Origin: Microcaldota archaeon
GTDB lineage: Archaea; Micrarchaeota; Micrarchaeia; Micrarchaeales; Micrarchaeaceae
Direction: 5' to 3'
Assembly: GCA_021819045.1 (NCBI GenBank)
Contig: JAKASM010000002.1
Coordinates: 1 to 15,551 of the forward strand
Length of the DNA stretch: 15,551 nucleotides
The first letter of the stretch is position 1. Each line of letters opens with the position of its first letter. The notes under the pieces are model-generated. The model worked only from the letters and a program-made list of their open reading frames with translations. It did not search any database and was not told where the DNA came from. The translations under genes and the position numbers were made by a program. Below, piece after piece: positions 7,478-13,398 of this stretch.

Positions 7478-7546
7478 ATATTGATTACAAAGTATGAGCA
7501 GGAAACTGCGATGATGATAATCTGGAATTAAGAAAAAAATGAAGAA
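7478..7546 (+). other. tRNA-Trp intron at canonical position 37/38
   Basis: Sixty-nine bases separate G37 from A38 (a one-base shift is possible because both edges carry A). The bulge-helix-bulge for the splicing endonuclease looks relaxed. Exon CTCC (7472-7475) can face intron GAAG (7541-7544) with one C-A mismatch, and the inner helix is weak. The intron holds a GCAG-GAAA-CTGC hairpin (7498-7509) and a C-box match. Confidence 0.8.
7492..7526 (+). ncRNA. Candidate intron-encoded box C/D-like guide with kink-turn
   Basis: Hairpin GCAG-GAAA-CTGC (7498-7509) is flanked by ATGA (7494-7497) and by ATGATGA (7511-7517, a perfect RTGATGA C box). These can form a kink-turn: bulge 7510-7512, tandem G-A pairs 7513/7497 and 7514/7496, then a U-U pair 7515/7495, as in L7Ae targets. 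Directly after the C box, ATCTGGA (7520-7526) complements TCCAGAT (7473-7479) across the anticodon. Euryarchaeal tRNA-Trp introns are known to encode C/D guides for position 34. No canonical CTGA D box exists here, so function is uncertain. Confidence 0.4.
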
Positions 7547-7615
7547 ACCAGCAAATCCGGGTTCAAATCCCGGCGGCCCCAAGTCCGTCAAGGGGTTATA
7601 TATAGAAGCCCCAAA

Positions 7616-7633
7616 TGTTACCTTTTTCTAACA
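7616..7633 (+). terminator. Possible terminator after tRNA-Trp
   Basis: TGTTA (7616-7620) and TAACA (7629-7633) form a short stem around a loop with five T residues (7623-7627). The T run could end the tRNA transcript, since archaeal termination depends mainly on T tracts. The match is weak. Confidence 0.28.
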
Positions 7634-7723
7634 TAGTTTTAGCATGGAGAAGAGCTGAGAGAAGTTGCACTCCTAAAAAGATTTAAAGACTTGCTGTAAT
7701 ACTTTATAAGCAAGGAGAGTAAA

Positions 7724-8641
7724 ATGCAGGTCTTTCACATAAAAGAGGATAAATTATATACCGCAAAAGAGATTCCATTTAGAAATGAAGACGAATTGCA
7801 GAATCTTATAGATAATAACCTAAAGGAAATATTCGGGTTAGAATTGGTCAAACAACAGTATACTCTTGACGACTTGCGAATGGATACAGTTGCTTTTGAC
7901 TCGAATAATAATGCCTTCGTTATAATTGAATATAAGAACAGTGCTAATTTCAGTGTAGTTGATCAAGGTTATGCCTATCTCAATTTGTTATTAGATAAGA
8001 AGGCTGATCTTATCTTACTTTATAGAGAACGACTGAGTAAGGATTTGAATAAAGATGATGTAGATTGGTCTGCTACGAAGATTCTCTTTATTTCACCTGA
8101 ATTTACTAAATATTCTATAAGAGCTTTAAATATCGATTTACCAATAGAATTAATAGAAATACACAAGTATACAAATGGTTCTTTAGTACTTAATAGACTT
8201 GAGATTAAGAAGCAAAAAGGGAATATCTCTATAGAACCAGTTCTAAAAAACTCAGTAATTCAGAAGGTAAGCAGAGAGATAAAACTATATGATGAGGATT
8301 ATCATTTTAGGATGACATCCGAACACCTAAAAAGAATATATAAGTATCTAAAAGAAAAGATAATGGCGTTAGATGAGAATATTGTAGAGCGACCCCGTAA
8401 AAATTATATTGGGTTTATCGCATCCACTAATTTTGTAGATATTCATATGGCAAAAGGCAAGCTTAAACTTTGGCTTAATATGAAAAAAGGAGAACTCAAT
8501 GACCCACAGCACTTAAGTCGAGATGTATCTACAATAGGTCATTGGGGCAATGGAGATTATGAAATAAATGTTAAAGATGAACACAATCTTGATTACTTAA
8601 TGAGCCTAATAGAGCAGTCTTACAAAAAGAATTCTTCTTAG
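7724..8641 (+). CDS. PD-(D/E)XK nuclease-like protein with C-terminal DUF5655 domain
   Basis: A 305-residue protein. The N-terminal half (about 15-150) has a PD-(D/E)XK nuclease pattern: a helix with Glu24/Glu25, RMDTVAFD with Asp54, then AFVIIEYKN with Glu69 and Lys71, and a helix starting VVDQGYAYLNLL, with Gln81. The C-terminal part (about 190-300: HFRMTSEHLKRIYKYLK, NFVDIHMAKGKLKLWLNMKKG, VSTIGHWGNGDYEI) resembles DUF5655, often found fused to such nucleases. The start is supported by AAGGAG at 7712-7717. The gene converges on the type IIG enzyme with only three bases between the stops. It is clearly AT-richer than its outer neighbours and uses many ATA, TTA and AGA codons, which suggests transfer. 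A role in defence or as a DNA-end or nicking nuclease is inference. Confidence 0.75.
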   Translation: MQVFHIKEDKLYTAKEIPFRNEDELQNLIDNNLKEIFGLELVKQQYTLDDLRMDTVAFDSNNNAFVIIEYKNSANFSVVDQGYAYLNLLLDKKADLILLYRERLSKDLNKDDVDWSATKILFISPEFTKYSIRALNIDLPIELIEIHKYTNGSLVLNRLEIKKQKGNISIEPVLKNSVIQKVSREIKLYDEDYHFRMTSEHLKRIYKYLKEKIMALDENIVERPRKNYIGFIASTNFVDIHMAKGKLKLWLNMKKGELNDPQHLSRDVSTIGHWGNGDYEINVKDEHNLDYLMSLIEQSYKKNSS

Positions 8642-8644
8642 ATT

Positions 8645-11308
8645 TCAAGTTAATGATTCTTCAATTACCTTCTTTTCCTCTTCTGTTATCCCATAAATCT
8701 TGTAGACTTGATTATCAATTTCATTTTCTAACATGTTTATCTCATTTTTCAGTTTCTCAGTTTTATCAGTTAATTTATTTTCTGAGTTATACTTACTATT
8801 GAGTTCTAACAAAAGGCTTACTTTCTTATTAAAATATTCTTGTTCCTCTTTCGAGATCCTCTTTATAGGAATCTTACCAGAGTAACTGCCATCAAAATGC
8901 ATAGTTCTTATAGCTTTTGAGTAGATGAATATGTACGTATAATATGAGATTAATTTTGAATTTAATAAGGCTAAAATATATTTTGGATTGAAGTCTTTAT
9001 TGTTAATTACTATGTTATTTACAGTGTCTAAATCTAAAACTCCTTTTGTATCATACGTCGCAGTTATTTTTATATGGTTTCTTATATGTGCAACTATGTT
9101 CTGAACCATTATCTTCGGTTTTCTTAGATTTTTAACTTTGCTTATTTCGGGAATTTTATCTTTGCTTATGAAGTAATTATGATAATCATTTATAGCATAT
9201 CTTTGTATTTCTTTTCCGCTTAATATCCTTTCTCCTAAATTATTCATATTTGAGATCAGTTTTTGAACACCTATACCTCTAAAGTTGTCTGATATTTCTC
9301 CGAGCAATACAGAACCACTATTGACTTTATTATAAATAACTGTCTCTAAAGTGTTGGCTTGAAAACTTATTCTATCATTTTGAACAATTTCTTTATAATC
9401 TATTTTTGCTATACTTTGGGTAGACGTATTGAAATCGGATATCAATAATACGCTATCTAATAATTTGGGCTTATGTTTTCTTATGATGATTATTACTTGC
9501 TCTAACAAGACATCTTTGAATGCTTTACTTACATCTACAATCACTAGTAATTGCGCTTCATTGTAAATTACTTGTCTTATAGGTTTCCATGAATCTACGT
9601 ATGCAAAAGATTTCGGTATAATAAAACCCAGATAGCCTCCTTCTTTGAGTAGATTCATACTTTTCTTTAAAAACAACGCTGCCGAGTTTACTACGCCGTT
9701 GCTGAGATTTTTAAAATCTGGTGAACTCTTAAGTATGTCATCAGGTTTGATGTTGAAATACGGCGGATTCCCAACCACGACATCAAACCCACCATTACTC
9801 ATTATCTCCGCAAACTCTTCATTCCACTTGAAAGCCTTATCGCCAGCGATATTTGAATCATCTATCAAGGAATTTCCATTCTTTATGTTCTGTCTCAGAA
9901 TCGGCAGCCTCTTCTTCTTTTCGGCAACTTTGAGCAATAAGTTCAATTGCGCAATGTCTACTGCCTGCTTGTCTAAATCCACACCAAAAATGTTATTCGT
10001 GAGAATGCTAAGTTTAGTCGAATAGGTTGTGCCAGTACCGCTTATATCTAGTTTATTCTGGCTGTAACCCTCTTTCTTGCTATGATATTCATTCAGCACA
10101 TCAAAAGTCTTTATCAGGAACGACCCAGAACCGCAAGCTGGGTCTAAAACCTTGATTTTTGAGACATCGGTCTTCTTGCTCTTTACCAACTCTCCAACTG
10201 TATTCCTCACGATGTAGTCCACGATATAGCTGGGCGTGTAGTATATGCCCTCTTCTTTCCTCTTTGCCTTGCTCTCTGTTAGTTTAGTTCGCTTCTCAGT
10301 CTTCTTTAGTATATGCCCTAGATACTGCTCATAGATGTTGCCCAGAACATCGGCGTCTATCAATGAGAAGTCGTATTGTATCGAGCCGTTTTCTGTGGTG
10401 TACAATCCGTCTAAAATACGGCTTAGAACGTTATCGCTTATGTCTATCTGATCACATAAATGTTTGTTGCCTTCATGCTCACCAAAAATTTTACTATCAT
10501 AATCCTCATTATACTGCTCAAAGAGTTCCCTAAGTTTGCTAATAAGCGTGCCTTTTCTGTTCTCTTTCCATTGCCTCAATAAAGCTAATAAATTTGGTGG
10601 TTCAAGCCCTCTATCTTCGCAGTTTCTAATAAAGATCAGGCGGTCAAATAATCTCTGTATTGCTTCATCCAATTCCTCTTCTGTAAGGTTTTTGCTCTTA
10701 TTCAAAGCGTATACATCTTTGGAGAGAATAGCTCTGAATTTTGTAAAATCAGAAAGCAACTGCTCTGTTATTGGTTTTTTTCTTGATTTTGTGCTGTACT
10801 TTTTATCTAGCTCTCCTTGTTTGAACGCTTCTTTTGATAGTAAGTATAAACCATTATCAAAATCGTTAACAAAATTATCAATTCTTATGGCAAATCTAAA
10901 ACCACTCGCTGTATCTCTTGTCCATGCATCATATATTCTTATTTCACTAAAATTAGTGAGTATTGCCCAAATACATCCTTTATAATAAGCATAATTAACC
11001 GATTGCTGTGCAAAGGTTGTTTTTATACCATTCTGTTCTCTGTATCCATCTAAATTTTCATCAAGTGGTTTTGCCTCTAGGTAAAATTTAGGGATTCCAT
11101 CAATTTTGAAAGTGTAATCTACTCTCTTTCTAGAAACGTTGTCTTCTGGAGTAACTTCATTAGAATTATCTACATCCCAGCCAATCATCTTGAATAAAGG
11201 CAAGATAAAATCTTTTTTAGTAGCGTCTTCATTGTACCTTTTGCCCTTCTCACGATTATACTTATCGATAAGCTTTGTTATCTCACTCTTCATTTGCTCT
11301 TTATCCAT
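8645..11308 (-). CDS. Type IIG-like restriction-modification enzyme (nuclease plus N6-adenine methyltransferase)
   Basis: A single 887-residue polypeptide combining cutting and DNA methylation. The N-terminal nuclease domain has NEDATKKDFILPLFKMIGWD, then RVDYTFKIDG with Asp64 and FYLEAKPLDENL with Glu78 and Lys80, a PD-(D/E)XK site. A helical linker (about 170-360) leads to the methyltransferase. There, motif I is LDPACGSGSFLIK (Asp389 in it), IFGVDLDKQAVDIAQLNLLL follows, and motif IV is NPPY (514-517), giving N6-adenine methylation. The C-terminal target-recognition part ends in a charged coiled coil (about 835-885). The frame reaches 11392, but the first 28 codons overlap the Cas1-like remnant frame and match no family pattern. 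ATG 11308 starts in the style of such enzymes. Base composition is uneven within the gene. Confidence 0.88.
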   Translation of the reverse strand: MDKEQMKSEITKLIDKYNREKGKRYNEDATKKDFILPLFKMIGWDVDNSNEVTPEDNVSRKRVDYTFKIDGIPKFYLEAKPLDENLDGYREQNGIKTTFAQQSVNYAYYKGCIWAILTNFSEIRIYDAWTRDTASGFRFAIRIDNFVNDFDNGLYLLSKEAFKQGELDKKYSTKSRKKPITEQLLSDFTKFRAILSKDVYALNKSKNLTEEELDEAIQRLFDRLIFIRNCEDRGLEPPNLLALLRQWKENRKGTLISKLRELFEQYNEDYDSKIFGEHEGNKHLCDQIDISDNVLSRILDGLYTTENGSIQYDFSLIDADVLGNIYEQYLGHILKKTEKRTKLTESKAKRKEEGIYYTPSYIVDYIVRNTVGELVKSKKTDVSKIKVLDPACGSGSFLIKTFDVLNEYHSKKEGYSQNKLDISGTGTTYSTKLSILTNNIFGVDLDKQAVDIAQLNLLLKVAEKKKRLPILRQNIKNGNSLIDDSNIAGDKAFKWNEEFAEIMSNGGFDVVVGNPPYFNIKPDDILKSSPDFKNLSNGVVNSAALFLKKSMNLLKEGGYLGFIIPKSFAYVDSWKPIRQVIYNEAQLLVIVDVSKAFKDVLLEQVIIIIRKHKPKLLDSVLLISDFNTSTQSIAKIDYKEIVQNDRISFQANTLETVIYNKVNSGSVLLGEISDNFRGIGVQKLISNMNNLGERILSGKEIQRYAINDYHNYFISKDKIPEISKVKNLRKPKIMVQNIVAHIRNHIKITATYDTKGVLDLDTVNNIVINNKDFNPKYILALLNSKLISYYTYIFIYSKAIRTMHFDGSYSGKIPIKRISKEEQEYFNKKVSLLLELNSKYNSENKLTDKTEKLKNEINMLENEIDNQVYKIYGITEEEKKVIEESLT

Positions 11309-11316
11309 GAACAACA

Positions 11317-11484
11317 CTACTTGATTTTGCCCATAACCTTGCCATAAACCTTGATCCTCTTGCCTTCTCTTACATGCTTCTGCATATACCACAGAGTTGA
11401 CTTATTTATGCCTAACCTATTGCGGTCTTCTGACGTTAGGCTAAGTACCTTACTGCGGATGTCCACACTATTTATTGCTTTTAC
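11317..11484 (-). pseudogene. Remnant resembling the C-terminal tail of a CRISPR Cas1 protein
   Basis: Directly after the kinase stop (11488-11490) and a second TAG (11485-11487), 55 codons stay open down to TAG at 11317-11319. The first part reads VKAINSVDIRSKVLSLTSED and the next part RNRLGINKSTLWYMQKHVRE, followed by GKRIKVYGKVMGKIK. The LGIxKSTLWYxxK...GKxIKxY pattern resembles, from memory, the C-terminal tail of archaeal Cas1 proteins. There is no ATG near its start (GTG at 11464-11466 is possible) and no Cas1 catalytic region, so it looks like a broken 3' end left after a deletion or insertion. A small DNA-binding protein is the alternative. Confidence 0.45.
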
Positions 11485-11487
11485 CTA

Positions 11488-12291
11488 CTAATTTTTTATT
11501 ATTGTTTGCCTTACAGGCTTGCCCATCATGGCGCCTTCCAGCACCCCCTTACTTGTTGCATTTACTATTCTTCCTAAAGCATTAGTCCTCTTTACCATTT
11601 CGTAAATCAGTGAAACTTTTGCCTTCATTCCTCCTGTCACATCTATTTTATGCGCCTCCCCAGCTCCAAAAAGGACACGGTCAATGTTGCTGCTGTCAAC
11701 AGACTCTATCAATTTTGCATCGTCATATTTTACAGGGTCTTTATCATATATTCCGTCAACGTCGGTGGCAAGTATTATTTCGCTAGGAGTAATCTTTTCA
11801 GAAAGGAACCTGAATACCTCCTCAGTAGAAGCTATTGCAACACCCTGCTTCAAATCGAATACCACGTCTCCATGGACTATAGGTATGAACCCTCTGCTCA
11901 ATGCATATTTTATATGGTCTACTATTCCCGAAGTCAGCTTTCTGCCTTCTGCATAAGAGAAGCAGGAGGGCGAAAATGGGAATGCTGGGATGCCCAGTTT
12001 GACAGCTTCTTCTATTACTATGGAGTTAAGCTCATTTGCAACAGATTTTGTTATAACCGCGCCTTTTATGCTATCATTGTTTATCAGGCCCTCAGCCACC
12101 CGATATTCCTTCGCAGGCACATGCCCAAAAGAGCCGCTTCCATGCCCTATTATGACATCTAATCCCGCCGCCCTCCGCGCCCTATCTATTTCCGATAATA
12201 GCCTGGATATCTCTTCCCGTTTTGCAGTCCTTGGCTTATTTTGGTCTGTAATGCTGCCCCCTCCTATCTTCACCATATAAAGCCTACCCAA
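11488..12291 (-). CDS. Isopentenyl phosphate kinase
   Basis: An amino acid kinase family enzyme of 267 residues that phosphorylates isopentenyl phosphate to isopentenyl diphosphate in the archaeal mevalonate pathway. Visible features are the ATP-binding start VKIGGGSITD (7-16), HGSGSFGH (50-57) with the catalytic His57 that distinguishes these kinases from relatives, IVHGDVVFD (138-146), LATDVDGIYDKDP (174-186) and DVTGGMKAKV near residue 218. Length is normal for the family. The start is TTG at 12291, with GTGAT (12295-12299) three bases before it. An ATG at 12276 would give MVKIGGGS and is also possible. It lies 13 bases after the decarboxylase stop, in the same operon. Glutamate/uridylate kinases share the fold but lack the GSFGH histidine context. 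Confidence 0.9.
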   Translation of the reverse strand: MGRLYMVKIGGGSITDQNKPRTAKREEISRLLSEIDRARRAAGLDVIIGHGSGSFGHVPAKEYRVAEGLINNDSIKGAVITKSVANELNSIVIEEAVKLGIPAFPFSPSCFSYAEGRKLTSGIVDHIKYALSRGFIPIVHGDVVFDLKQGVAIASTEEVFRFLSEKITPSEIILATDVDGIYDKDPVKYDDAKLIESVDSSNIDRVLFGAGEAHKIDVTGGMKAKVSLIYEMVKRTNALGRIVNATSKGVLEGAMMGKPVRQTIIKN

Positions 12292-12304
12292 CCAATCACG
12301 TTTT

Positions 12305-13345
12305 TCAAAGCATCTTATCGCTTATCAAGGATGCACCGCCTCCAAGCAGCCGGGGCCCTTCCCCCTGTCCCGCAACTATGAAATTGCTGACTATGCCCTT
12401 CAACTTCTCAATTACCTGCTCCTTGTCTTTTATCCTTGTTATTATATGCGCATTTGCACCCGCATCGAAAGTATAGGCTGCCACCATCCTTCCAGCATCA
12501 TTATTCAGCTCGTGTACCGCCATCATTATTTCTTTTGAAGTATCGTTCATATAAATTATGGGAGGGTAAGAGTCTAGCATCGTGGCGTGCATATTGTTGC
12601 TGTCTTTGATTGTCTCTATTGCAAGAGTTTCGAAATCCCTTTCTTTTATTGCCGCAATCATCCTATTAACTCGCTCCTCTGCGGCAGGAGGCCTCATTTT
12701 GTAAAGGCTGCTTGTCTTTACAGTTATCGCATGCCCTTCGCTTGACGATATTCTCTTCTTCGCTCCGCTTACGAGTGTTATTATGTCTATCACTTCTGGC
12801 CAATAACCTTTTCCTGCAATGCACTCTGCATATGAGTCTAACCCGTCGCCTGCACTGCCTTTATGCCATACCACAAACCCCCCAAATACACTCCTGCACG
12901 CGCTCCCGCTTATCTGCCTTGTTATAATCGAGAGGTCTTTGGTAGTCAGTTTCAATCCAAGCGCATTTGAAGCAGCGTATACAAGCGTGGCAGCTCCCGA
13001 TGCGCTTGAAGCAAGCCCCGCAGACGATGGAAAAGAGTTTCGCGACACTATCAGTGCATGTGAATTTGTACCGGCGAGAATTCTTAAGTGGTCTAACATC
13101 CTTGCGGCAAATATGGATTTCTCGTTTGCACTATCCTTCATATTCTGCAATTCATCGTTTATGTACATCTTGTCTTCCTTAAGAGTATCAGAAAAAAGGA
13201 CACTTGTGGTTGTATTAAGGGTTTCATCCAGAGTCATGCTGAGCGAAGAGTTCATAGGCAGGTTTATTTTTGAATCCCGTTTCCCCCAGTATTTTACAAG
13301 AGCTATGTTTGGGGTGCCTATTGCAGTCACAACATTTCCATCCAT
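12305..13345 (-). CDS. Mevalonate (di)phosphate decarboxylase, GHMP superfamily
   Basis: A 346-residue ATP-dependent decarboxylase of the diphosphomevalonate decarboxylase family. Motifs are GTPNIALVKYWGKRD (10-24), NSSLSMTLDET (32-42), the phosphate loop FPSSAGLASSASG (105-117), SGSACRSVFGGFVVW (146-160) and YTFDAGANAH (291-300), with the catalytic Asp294. AGQGEGPRLLGGG closes the protein. All residues expected for catalysis appear present. The product is isopentenyl diphosphate if the substrate is diphosphomevalonate, or isopentenyl phosphate if it is phosphomevalonate. The adjacent isopentenyl phosphate kinase favours the second, but the sequence cannot settle it. The frame begins at ATG 13369; I prefer ATG 13345, because a TATA box at 13373-13380 lies about 31 bases upstream of it and the N-terminus then matches family length. 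Confidence 0.9.
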   Translation of the reverse strand: MDGNVVTAIGTPNIALVKYWGKRDSKINLPMNSSLSMTLDETLNTTTSVLFSDTLKEDKMYINDELQNMKDSANEKSIFAARMLDHLRILAGTNSHALIVSRNSFPSSAGLASSASGAATLVYAASNALGLKLTTKDLSIITRQISGSACRSVFGGFVVWHKGSAGDGLDSYAECIAGKGYWPEVIDIITLVSGAKKRISSSEGHAITVKTSSLYKMRPPAAEERVNRMIAAIKERDFETLAIETIKDSNNMHATMLDSYPPIIYMNDTSKEIMMAVHELNNDAGRMVAAYTFDAGANAHIITRIKDKEQVIEKLKGIVSNFIVAGQGEGPRLLGGGASLISDKML

Positions 13346-13372
13346 TTTATTCGTTTTCTTTACCCGCATTCA

Positions 13373-13380
13373 TATATAAA
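13373..13380 (-). promoter_or_regulatory. TATA box for the decarboxylase-kinase operon
   Basis: TTTATATA on the minus strand lies in the 29-base gap after the HerA-like gene. Start of transcription would fall near 13350, a few bases upstream of ATG 13345 and downstream of ATG 13369. This supports the shorter decarboxylase start and an internal promoter independent of the ATPase gene. Confidence 0.5.
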
Positions 13381-13398
13381 GCCTTTACGAAATTCAGT

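Larger units (their letters stand above)
7440..7581 (+). tRNA. tRNA-Trp (anticodon CCA) with a 69-base intron
   Basis: The cloverleaf folds fully by hand. The acceptor GGGGCTG (7440-7446) pairs with CGGCCCC (7574-7580) with one G-U, and the discriminator is A7581. D stem 7449-7452/7462-7465 encloses a loop AACCTGGCA carrying the conserved GG. Anticodon stem GCTGG (7467-7471) pairs with CCAGC (7548-7552). The loop reads C-T-CCA-G-A, giving anticodon 34-36 CCA at 7474-7476. T stem CCGGG/CCCGG (7557-7561/7569-7573) has loop TTCAAAT. A15 and T48 can form the Levitt pair. The intron lies between positions 37 and 38, so the mature RNA is 7440-7477 joined to 7547-7581, 73 bases. CCA is not encoded; the bases after 7581 are AGT. 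This marks the left edge of the AT-rich defence island. Confidence 0.93.

Noticed and set aside
7409..7591. Minus-strand frame starting LGPPGFEPG
   Set aside because: It lies over the tRNA-Trp gene. This peptide is the familiar false translation of a tRNA T-arm.
7592..7612. GGGGTT...AGCCCC hairpin just after tRNA-Trp
   Set aside because: The stem is short, with a wobble pair and an AT-rich loop. It lacks a T tract directly after it, so it is not a supported terminator or RNA.
7576..7614. GCCCCAA repeated at 7576-7582 and 7608-7614 as a possible integration (att) repeat
   Set aside because: Only seven bases match. No copy of the tRNA 3' end is present at the far edge of the island (11309-11487), and there is no integrase gene.
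11309..11392. Longer N-terminus of the type IIG protein (28 extra codons)
   Set aside because: It has no ribosome-binding site and no family-like sequence, and it overlaps the Cas1-like remnant in another frame. ATG 11308 fits better.
11410..11441. Inverted repeat GCCTAAC / GTTAGGC
   Set aside because: A single 7-base pair with an 18-base loop inside the remnant frame. No repeat series, spacer pattern or T run supports a CRISPR repeat or terminator.
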